From: Nymphaea colorata
Lineage: Eukaryota > Streptophyta > Magnoliopsida > Nymphaeales > Nymphaeaceae
Assembly (NCBI RefSeq): GCF_008831285.2
Contig: NC_045147.1
Location: 8,340,334-8,404,333, forward strand
Direction of reading: 5' to 3'
Length of the DNA: 64,000 bases
A program made the position numbers and the translations under genes. This document shows positions 55,547 through 64,000 of the stretch, one piece after another. Positions within the stretch are counted from its first letter, which is position 1. Each line of letters opens with the position of its first letter. The notes beneath the pieces are model-generated. The model ran no database searches and was not told the DNA's origin. It saw only the letters and a program-made list of their open reading frames with translations.

Positions 55547-55888
55547 TGAATCTAATAATATTAAGGGGGGAAGAGAGAGAGAGAGAGAGAGGGTGTTCTA
55601 TCCAACTGTTGTCATCTATCAGGACTTATTGGAACTAAGTAGATCAACTAGTCATGTCGATCAATGTTTGAAGGCCTTAATATTGATTTCCTAGTTGACT
55701 TTGTCTTCAATGGTATCATTTTTTCCTTATGCTTTGATGGGTATTCTCTGTTTGTATTTGAAATTGTTTCCCTAACTAATAAGCAGTAATCAGTTTTGTA
55801 CATAACCCTACTAAAATCTTTATGTTCGATTTGCTGACCTTGATTCTGTTTCTTGATCATGTGTTGAATGATGTTACTGTTGTTGCAG
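55547..55888. other. Intron-like or spacer DNA with a GA microsatellite
   Basis: Contains a gagaga run at 55572-55590 and T-rich sequence leading to an acceptor-like gttgttgcag ending at 55888. No other feature. Confidence 0.4.
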
Positions 55889-56055
55889 TTCGAAGTTGGA
55901 GCTAGTAACAACTTAAAAGTAGCAGATGTGATCAATGACAGGGATGCCAGCAATAAAAAAGTCTTGGAAGATGCTTTGAGAGGAAGTGCTGAGGGATTTG
56001 GTGCTGAGGCAAGCATCATGTCTGGCAGCAGCAGCTCTAGCAATACAGAATCAAG
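55889..56055 (+). pseudogene. Exon-like segment of unknown gene
   Basis: Bounded by the acceptor gttgttgcag and the donor tcaag|gtacga. The open frame contains LKVADVINDRDASNKKVLED, then a Gly/Ala stretch and a Ser-rich run (MSGSSSSSN). It has protein-like composition and good splice sites, and lies on the same strand as the ubiquitin-specific protease fragment. I do not recognise the sequence. It could be a 3' exon of that gene or of another; in the latter case this is a chimeric or captured locus. Confidence 0.45.
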
Positions 56056-56459
56056 GTACGAGCTTCAACTTTTTTTTGTTTCCTTTTCTTCCTTGTATAG
56101 ATTTTACAATCTTACAATTTCTTCCTTTGCCAGTAAACAGTAAACGATCTTCTTGAGAGAGGAAGCTTGTGGTAAGAAGAAAGGAAGTGACTAACCCATT
56201 AGGGGCAGTGATGAAGGCTTTCCTGAGTGCCTTCATAAAGTTTTGGACGAAGTGATGCAGGTGTCCTCAAAACATTGGCACTAAATGAGAAGCCCTTGTT
56301 TTTTAATTCTTTTGAAAATAAGGGTAAATATTGAGTGTTGTTTTCTACTCTTTGTGCTTAAGCGATTGTTATGTTTGATATCATCCATGTAGTTGATCCT
56401 CATGAGCTCTTCGTTAGAGGCAATACTATGTTGCTGATGGCTTCAAGTTTTTTGTTACA

Positions 56460-56796
56460 AGAAATGTGACAACTTATAAGTCGGATTTGGATATAACTTA
56501 AAAGTCGGATTTAGATTAGATTCAGTTTGAATTCGGATATAACTTAAAATTTAGATTCGGATCGGATTCAAGTATAACTTAAAAATCAGATTCAGATCGG
56601 ATTTGGATACAACGTAAAATTCAAATTCGGACCAGATTCAAGTATAACTTAAAAATCAGATTCGGATGTAGATTTTAAAGTTGGATTTAGATATGATATA
56701 AATTGTTTTTTATCTGAATCCAAATATATGAATATCCAAAAAATCAGATATAATAAAATGTATATCCGATCCGAATCCGATCCATTGACACCCCTA
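56460..56796. repeat. hAT-like terminus with subterminal repeats
   Basis: The right edge reads atccgatccattgacaccccta, whose reverse complement begins taggggtgtcaatggatcgg, like the edge at 47515. Leftward, a series of agtataacttaaaaatcaga and ttcggatcggatt phrases repeats over 56480-56690. The 8 bp outside the two edges do not match (cttgaagg against tccatagg), so pairing is unproven. Confidence 0.5.
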
Positions 56797-59700
56797 TCCA
56801 TAGGTTTATGCCAGTGAACGAAGTAAAGAAATGGTGACGTTTCTTCTTCAAACGTCAGTCAGTAAAGGTGAAGATTAACTTACATATTGCCTAACATCAG
56901 TATAGGCAAAGGTTTACTTACATTCTTTTCAATACATCAATAAATATGTTTTTTTGTTAGTGTATCGTTCCAATTTTATCGGATGTCTCGGAAGACCGAC
57001 ATTTTTTTTAGGGACTTAATACATTGTTGAAAGAAACCGTATTCACGGGTGATGGACAGTGAATGGGAGAAAGTGAGGACGCAGGCGTTAGACACACCGA
57101 ACCTCCATACATGTTGTGTTAGTGTGTTTGCTCTTTTTCCATAAGAACTATGCCACCTTGTGTCTCTAATTTTACTGGGTATTCGTCCATACGTATGAAC
57201 CAGATGAACCCTTGAATTTTTAATTGATTCTACTACCAAATGCCATCTATAACAAGTTGACTTTCGGAGTCCCTAATTTTCTTCAACGTGTCAAAGGAAT
57301 GAGAGCAAGTTCTTCACAACCGCTCAGTTGAAAGAGAGAGAATGTGTGTGTGATTGTGAGAAAGAGAGAGAGAGAGAGAGAGAGAATATGGTGCCTATTA
57401 TCACTTTCTTTTTTCTTTATATTCCTGAAAGCTCAACCTCCCGTTCTTTTCTCGAGTGGAGTTCCCCTTTTCCACTTCTTCTTCCTTGTTCTTCCCTCTC
57501 TTTTTGTTTGGGTCTCCTTTTTTAGAGTGCGGTGGGCACCATAGACTGCATCAAAAAGCACAATGATGAAAGCTACTATCCTCTCGATTTGGGGTTAACA
57601 AGAGAGAGAGAGAGAATCAGCCTTTGTGATCACAACTTTGCTGAACAATCGACTTCAGAATTACAAACATTAATGATCATTTCTGACCAACTTGTAGGGT
57701 CCCCTTCTACTGGCAAGTTATACGGGTGCATTGAATGTAGACGCATTTTCTGAATTACTGTGCTTGCTATGTTCGAGAGAGAAGAGTAGGTGGGGCCACC
57801 GTCAGAAACACGGAGGCCATTGAAATCATATACCTTGGCCGACTATGGTGGAGGTTGCGATTGAACATCATATATTCAATCGGATCAATGGTGGGCACCA
57901 CCAACCCACACTGAGAACTTGTGTTCTGGCGGGGAAATTTTGTTTTCTCAGCCAACAAGAGCAAAGAAAACTTTCCTTCCTACATGGTGTGCTACAAGAT
58001 GACTCTAAATTAATTTCTTTTGCAAATATTGATATTTACATGTGAGCGTTCCTTCTCACATGAAAGTTGCTCCCCTTAACTTAAATTCCTCCTGGCAATA
58101 TATGCCACTGTTGGTCCAAACCTTCGATCTCATTGTACCTACGCTTGCGGACAAGGATCATGGGATGCGGATGTGGCCAATGAATGCGGGCACTGTAATG
58201 ACCACTGTAAATTTCGCTCACTTCATCGGCCGGCCGGCCCGCGGTCCCGAGGACAAGATAGCTTCTTAGTCAAGCTGCTTCATGTGGGTGTTTTCATCAG
58301 GCTCGGTTGCTCAAGCTTGCGAGTCATTCAAAGCATAGGCAAAAAGGTAGAAGGCGAAAGGATTTCTATCGATGCTGCAAAACAAGCTAGAACATTAATA
58401 AAGTTGGTAATCGCTCGCTGTCATGGATAATAGTCGCCGCAAGTTTTCTAGATGGAAAAAATCAGTACTTTTGATTTGCTTTCTTTTTGAAAGAAAGTCA
58501 TGTAAACAGTACTGCTTCATGGTTATTAAGAATATTTGAAACCTCACGCGTTGACCAACTTGTCATATCAGTTTGCTGTGCAGCCACAGGCCCACATCAA
58601 CCCGTTATCTTGTTATATCTATCGATCTATCTATTGGTTTCAACCCCAAATTCGCATTAGAAACATCAACATATATGTGTCGCTGTCTTTCGTGAAATAT
58701 TGACCATGAGATATGGTGGCTCACGACTTAATACACAGCACTGCAGAGTGCAGAGAAAAAGCAGTGGCCGAGAGTTTTATTACGATCCCTTGCATGCTTA
58801 AGGATATAAAATAAGTGTATGCTTCGCTGCCTTCACAAATTTAGAGGCTAAGGAGTGTTGTCTAGATCTGTGTTCTCACTCCAGGTTGTTGTCGTCTAGT
58901 TTCATAAGAACCGGCACCAGTTCCTTCTTCCCCTTGTCAGAAACCGCTCGTTCTGTCCCAATAACATGAAGAACAGTATCTCCCTTGATTATTTTTTTTT
59001 TTTTAATAATTAAAGTTCAAAGGTCGTATACAGAAGGACAGGACTTGTGCTTTTGGGCGTGCAATAGAATCACCATCACATAGTCCTTGTTCCTTTTACA
59101 TATTGTTTGAGGCTGCCAGCCTTTTAATAGGAACCATTTGTCCGTTTTCTATATATATATATATATACTAATAATATCCACCTTTTTGTCCTTTAAGAAC
59201 AAATGTCCGGCCGACCAAGTTTCAGAATTGCACATGCTCTTTAGCCGAAGGAACATGTCCATCTTTGCGAGTGTCTATATGTGCGTCGCGTGATTCTGTA
59301 TGTATATCCATCTATCCAGCACAAGATAGAACGAATAATTCCTTTGGAACATATTAGTTGTATCCTGGTCGCACCTTGTTAAAATGATGAATCCGCACTT
59401 CTACCCTGTCAATTTCCAGGGACGATTAACGATGCCAATTTGAGCGTTGGCGAACCCATATGATTTATATTCAATGGAGAATACATTGAATACAAAGGAA
59501 ACGGAATGGTGGAAGAAATAAACTGCCACGAGACCTTTCTGCTATTTGTGTTTCTCAATGAAGGAATTTCGTTGATGGGAGCACTGTTCCCTTTGTATGA
59601 TAAGCAAAAGCACGTACTCACATGGCGAAACTAAAGCTCGCACCGTAAGCTGATATATAGTACAAGTTCACCTAGTGAACTAACACTTTGTTCTTAAAGT

Positions 59701-60200
59701 GGAGAGTGAATTTATTGTCTAAAATTTTATACTAATCCGTCGTCAACTTGTAGATTCCATTTGGATTTGGATTCAATCGTAAGAGTTGGATCAAGGGTCT
59801 AATATGATCAGGTTTAAATGTTGGGCTTGCATTTGAGATTGAGGATTCTGGTTCTTGTTTTGAATTTTAGACTCTGAACATCTGATCTGACTACATTTGA
59901 AGTCATTTGAAAACAGCTATATTTAATTCAACAGAATCTCTATTTATTATTATCTTTCGTGGAAAAGTTTAAAAATTGATTTTGGATTTGTGGGACTAGT
60001 GAAGAAGGCTCAAACTAGAAAGCAAGAGCATTCTCTAGCTCTTTTGAATAAGTTAAAAGAGAGAAAGAATAGGTTAATCTTTAAAGCCTTTATTTTCAAA
60101 ATCCATCTCTGTTTTCCTATGAACTTTGAAGGTAGCTCCATGGGGATCTTCAACCTGAGAACGCCTTTTTAGGCCTTTTGGCTAAAATCAAGCATGGCCA
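56797..60200. other. Unassigned DNA without recognised repeats or genes
   Basis: Fewer repeat signatures than elsewhere. It contains GA microsatellites (57364-57386, 57600-57616), a TA run (59149-59168) and a GC-rich patch near 58225-58250. Open segments at 57532-57753, 57845-58045, 58042-58269 and 58173-58430 have no motif I recognise and lack convincing splice context. No RNA gene seen. Confidence 0.5.
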
Positions 60201-60205
60201 TCAAG

Positions 60206-60295
60206 CCGGGTTGGGCCGGTTCAAGGCTTGACAAACCTTGGTTCAGGCTGGGCCGGGTTGGGCCGGTTCAAGGCTTGACAAACCTCTTTGCAGTC
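60206..60295. repeat. 47-bp tandem duplication
   Basis: ccgggttgggccggttcaag at 60206 recurs at 60253; each is followed by gcttgacaaacct. Near-perfect. Confidence 0.85.
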
Positions 60296-60592
60296 CCAGA
60301 AAAGGGCTTTTCATCCTTTAAAAGGTTTTCTTTTCTGAAAATCTTAAAAGGCTTCTAAAATAATGAGGGAAGTCTTTGAAATGGCATTAGAATTTTGAGA
60401 TAATTTCATTGGAGGATAAACAACTAAGGTTGGGCATCAAAACCTTGCCGGCAACTCAAGCCCAACACACTTAATTATCGGGCTGGGCCTGACCATTACT
60501 TTATGCCCATTGGGTACCTGGTTCGATGTGTACTCATATTTGAAACCTTTAATATTTTTTATTTTAATGTATCATAAACCATTGGCAATGTG

Positions 60593-60705
60593 TCAAGAGT
60601 GTCTAAGAGAGCTATCAGTGACATATGAAGAGTGTCTAAGAGAGCTATCAGTGACATATGAAGAGTCTCTAAAAGAGTTATTGACAATGTGCCAAGAGTT
60701 TGTAA
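60593..60705. repeat. 33-bp tandem repeats (about three copies)
   Basis: aagagtgtctaagagagcta followed by tcagtgacatatg repeats twice almost exactly, with a third diverged copy. A 90-codon frame crosses it by chance. Confidence 0.8.
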
Positions 60706-60866
60706 GTGAGCCTACTCTTGGCATCATGCCAAAGAACATAGAGATGGAAAGAGAGAGAGAAAGAGAGAGAGAGAGCCGATAAAATGGAAATATATAACAA
60801 AATTTGTGGATAAGAAGTTCCCTAACTACAAGAACAAACCGCAAAAACAAAATAAAAGAATGAAAT

Positions 60867-62140
60867 TTACAAGTTAGTAGCACAATAAAACATAATAAGA
60901 GTGGAGAGAGAGTGGACAGACGGAACAGCAGAGTCACCCAACAGTAGATGAAGGCTGGTATCGTAACCGAATTGCAAAGTGGACATCTCCCTGCATAAAG
61001 CGTGCCACAGACTCCGACGATGAGAAGATACCCCTGAAGACCCTATTGTTGCGCTTCTTCCAAATGCACCACAAAGAATAAATGAGCCACAACCTCCAGA
61101 CATGACCCCAAGTAAAAGACAGATGAGATGAAGGACAAAAGAAGAAAAAAAGAAGAATGGAGGGTGAGTTTGGAAGGTTACTAACAAAATCATGGAGAGG
61201 TTATGACACTATAGAAGAAATGACAAGAGGTAAGAAGCTGAACCTGAGACTCAGCCGCGGCATAACAGAGGGGACATTGGTTAGCTAAACTAATACCGAG
61301 GCGCTGTAGGTGGTCAAAAGTATTAATGTGACTAGCAAAAAGAAGCAAGACAAAAGCAACAACATAAGGAGATGGACCAGAGGACCAAAGGGACTGGGTG
61401 GGAGCAACGCAACGGAAGAACCAAAGGAGGCCAGGTAACAGGAACAAAAAGTGAATTCACGGGAAGACAAAAGAGGCCAAGATGGAGGGGCAAACGGTGG
61501 GAGGTCAGCAAGGCAGAAGAAAAGATGAAGGACAAAAAGCAGACCGCACCAAAAGTGTGAAGAAGAGATGTGAGAGATGGAAATATTCCAATCACTAGGG
61601 AAATACATATCATAATTGGAACAAATGAAAAGGGAGATGGGAGAAAGCTTATTTGCCAGATGCCACCACCAAGAATACAAAGATGACTCACATGCTCGAT
61701 TAAGGTTGGTAACCCCAGCACCCCCAAAAAGATGCGGAATGACAACCATGTCCCAATGTGCAAGACAATCCGAAGGGAGATCACCATCCCAAATAAAGTT
61801 ATGAATGATTTTATCAAATCTTCTTAGTACAACCACAAGAGGTCGAAAGACCGCTACAGCATGAATACACGTGCTTAGCAAGGGTAATATGTCCTGGCAG
61901 GGAGAGCAACTTTCCCTGTCAACAATGGAGGCGATTCGACAGCTTCTACTCCACACCAGCCCAAAAGAAGGGTGCAGGAGGCGACAACGAAATCTGAAAA
62001 CCCAAGTAGTCCATGGGCAGACCAGTAGCCTTACACCCAAAATAGGCTTCCGCAAGAAGCACCGTGACCGGATCCGCGTGAATGAGAGAAAGGTGACACT
62101 TTGAGGAATTAATAGAAAGACCAGAGACAAGCTCAAAAAC
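60867..62140 (-). pseudogene. LINE ORF2 C-terminal region
   Basis: Minus-strand segments read FDKIIHNFIWDGDLPSDCLA, then FGGAGVTNLNRACESSLYSW (the post-RT 'FLWxG...GGLGIxxL' region), and near 61190-61330 NTFDHLQRLGISLANQCPLC, then CHFFYSVI, the zf-RVT signature. At least two frame changes occur. Confidence 0.8.
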
Positions 62141-62170
62141 TCAAAGGATGAGCCAAATTCTCACAATCTG

Positions 62171-63068
62171 TTAGCGAGAAACAATGCCAAACAGGAGAAA
62201 ATCGTCAGCAGCATATTGGAGGGTGAAGAAGGCCTGCAAGTGGGGTAGTGAATGTTGAATGATGAAACAAATGGCAACAGCATGACGAAATAAGTCATAA
62301 AAACACTCGGCAACTAAGTTGAAAAGCAAAGGTGATAGCGGACAACCCTGACGAAGGCCGCGACCTAGACAAAAGAATTCGCCACACAATCCATTGAAGG
62401 AGACCGCAAGTTGGGCCCTAGTGACGAGCGAGAGGATCTACTGCCGAAACAACAGACCAAAAACAAGACAGGTAAGGAGATCAGATAGGAACTCCTAACT
62501 GAATCAAAGGCTTTGGAAATGTCCAACTTAAGGATTAATGAAGAAGATGCAAACAGTAGAGAGAATGGACGACCTCGTTGATTAACAAACTCTACTGATG
62601 GTATGGACGAATCCGCTTCATCCAAATTTGTAAAAGATCATAGCCTTACTTAAAAGCCGTCTGGCATGACCAGAACCGGTGCTTCGCAGACTTTCTCCGT
62701 CATTTAGGTTCACACACAGAAGGAGTTTCATAGGCTACAATCATGCATGCATCTGATCTCTTTCTTAGTAGACGGAGGAGCACAAAAACCAAACGCCGAC
62801 GCTTGATAAACGCAACCTGAAAGGGGTTAATGATAGATGGCATAACAGGTGCAAGTCGCAAGAAAAGCAACTTAGCGACAATCTTATAGGGAGTGCCTAA
62901 GATGGAGATTGGGTGAAAGTAACTGACGTCCCGTAGGGTTAGGACGCTTAGGCACCAAGACGCAGGAGGCTGGTTTGTCATTGATTTTTTGGTGCAAGAA
63001 AGGCTGCTCAAGAGTGATCGCCCAAGAGATAGAGAGAGATGAGAGGTGAATGTCAGGTGGCGAGACAC
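62171..63068 (-). pseudogene. LINE reverse transcriptase domain
   Basis: Blocks in order on the minus strand: PISILGTPYKIVAKLLFLRL, then APVMPSIINPFQVAFIKRRR; LILKLDISKAFDSV (first catalytic Asp); GLRQGCPLSPLLFNLVAE; and LQYAADDFLLFG. The catalytic F/YxDD box carries one extra Ala codon (gcagca-type duplication at 62206-62211). Frame breaks separate the blocks. Confidence 0.85.
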
Positions 63069-63640
63069 AAAAGCGAAGAGGTTTAGAGTAGAAATTTCGA
63101 AATTGAGCGGTCAAAGCTGGGAGGATGTCATCACCAAGAAATTTTCTGTACCCAATAACCATGGACTGGAGCAACGCCTGACGGCATCTCTGAGAGGCAG
63201 TCAAGTGGAAGAAACGAGAATTCTAGTCACCATGAGAAAGCCGACTCAACCTAGAATGCTACTACCAGTGGATGGATTCTCTAATCCGCCACTCCTGAGC
63301 AAGACTTTAGAGACAAAGGAGAAAGGAGACAGGAAGACTGATCCACAGAAATATTATCAAATGACTGGAGGAACAGGATCTCCTCATCCCAAACGGTCAC
63401 CTCAGAAAATTTACCACTTCAAAAAATATGCTTCCAAGCAATAACCTTCCTCCTAATGCAATGCAACTTATGCAAGAGCCTAAAAGCAACTCACCTACCA
63501 TTGGTGGAGCGAGCCCACCACCTAGGGACGACATCAACAAAGGACTCGTCCCGGAGCCACTAAAGCTCAAAGCGAAACCGGGTGCGCCCGGTTCCAGTCC
63601 TACCTCGAAGAAGTGAAAGTAACAGCAAAGCATGATCAGA
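63069..63640 (-). pseudogene. LINE linker between endonuclease and RT, frameshifted
   Basis: The minus strand shows KFLGDDILPALTAQFRNFYS near 63100-63150 and SDHALLLLSL (the endonuclease C-terminal SDH box) near 63610-63640, with several stops between. Typical position and content for plant LINE ORF2. Confidence 0.6.
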
Positions 63641-63654
63641 CAAATGCCTTGGTC

Positions 63655-64000
63655 CTAAGAGAAGGACAACAAGGGAAAAGCAGAGAACAGCTCAGGCGAG
63701 AGGAAGACATGGTCCAGCCTCTGGAGAATGGAAAGATCTCTATTGTTGGACCAAGTAAACTTCTCATTATTCAAAGGCAGGTCAAAAAGGCCGAACTCAT
63801 CAATGAACGAGCGAAAGACAGACATAGATAGATCAAAAGTGATAGGGGAGGAGGAGTCCACAAGGCTAAGGAGGCAATTGAAGTCTCATGCCAAAAGCCA
63901 CGGTAAAAAAGCAAGCTCACGAGCATGATAAAGCTCAGCCCACAGCTGGTCACGCAAGGCCCTAACACAAGGGCCATAAACCGCTGTAACTAAGACCGAG
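63655..64000 (-). pseudogene. LINE endonuclease domain, C-terminal part
   Basis: The minus strand encodes LWAEL-like sequence in one frame (63771-63977) and FIDEFGLFDLPLNNEKFTWS, then NNRDLSILQRLDHVFLSPEL in another (63655-63861). This is the apurinic-type endonuclease region 'DLPLxxxxFTWSNNR...SRLDRFL' of plant LINEs. It continues past the window. Confidence 0.85.

Larger units (their letters stand above)
60840..64000 (-). mobile_element. LINE (L1-type) with ORF2, 5' end outside window
   Basis: The minus strand from the right edge leftward shows, in order: endonuclease C-terminal half, RT domain, and the zinc-binding C-terminal region, spread over several frames by frameshifts. The ORF2 end is near 60867. 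A GA-rich run at 60747-60776 (CT on the minus strand) lies just beyond. No clear poly(A) tail or target duplication is visible, so the exact 3' end is uncertain. Confidence 0.85.

Noticed and set aside
47507-56804. Intact hAT transposon with 8-bp target duplication
   Set aside because: The outer 8 bp (cttgaagg and tccatagg) match at only three positions; no hAT transposase motif is seen between the ends.
57328-57525. Arg/Glu-repeat-containing small protein
   Set aside because: Translation of a GA microsatellite followed by pyrimidine-rich DNA; no splice or homology support.
60510-60782. 90-codon frame with repeated ECLRELSVTYE-like units
   Set aside because: It arises from the 33-bp DNA tandem repeat and a GA microsatellite; 33 is a multiple of three, so the frame stays open by chance.

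Overview
This window is nuclear DNA of a flowering plant. It is AT-rich and intron-bearing in style, and is packed with plant-type LTR retrotransposons (Ty1/copia and Ty3/gypsy), L1-type LINEs and small DNA transposons. It carries decayed fragments of two eukaryotic housekeeping genes: the ribosome-biogenesis factor NOL6/Nrap and a ubiquitin-specific protease. There are no operons and no clearly intact host gene. The exact lineage cannot be read from the sequence.

Layout. 1-6731: old minus-oriented LTR material, with LTR edges at 1150 and 6731, a 222-bp tandem duplication, and an exceptional GC-rich hairpin cluster near 6.1-6.33 kb. 6735-7880: 3' end of a plus-strand LINE. 8050-11974: decayed minus-strand Ty3/gypsy gag-PR-RT-IN. 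11975-15313: tandem array of four LTRs of that element, three of them followed by a duplicated leader. 15314-21480 and 27669-29112: non-coding repeat DNA split by a 6.2-kb LTR element with no detectable pol (21481-27663; perfect 5-bp target duplication). 29116-30378: PIF/Harbinger-like element flanked by TTA. 32-46 kb: three more minus-oriented LTRs of the first family (edges 33873, 40155, 44340), each beside a polypurine tract. The middle LTR is interrupted by a 3.1-kb candidate DNA transposon carrying NOL6 exons. 45109-46162: 353-bp inverted repeat with one mismatch. 46.4-50.2 kb: diverged direct duplication. 50425-55546: last conserved exon of a ubiquitin-specific protease, with a nonsense codon, cut by a young and nearly complete Ty1/copia element (50527-55335). 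56.8-60.6 kb: unassigned low-repeat DNA. 60.8-64 kb: a minus-strand LINE running off the right edge.

How it fits together. The window is a nest of insertions of different ages. The oldest layer is a long-LTR family whose edge motif, polypurine tract and repeat-rich 3' untranslated region recur; its architecture resembles Tat/Ogre-lineage gypsy elements, but no coding domain here proves that. Younger elements sit inside older ones (candidate Harbinger-like element in an LTR, pol-less LTR element in a CAGC-rich repeat, copia in an exon). The youngest is the copia: its two 355-bp LTRs differ at two sites by my reading, and only one in-frame stop breaks its polyprotein. I found no convincing unknown biochemical system. 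The most interesting items are the near-perfect inverted repeat, the NOL6 exons inside a TIR-like element, the copia cut into the protease exon, the tandem LTR-leader array and the GC hairpin cluster.
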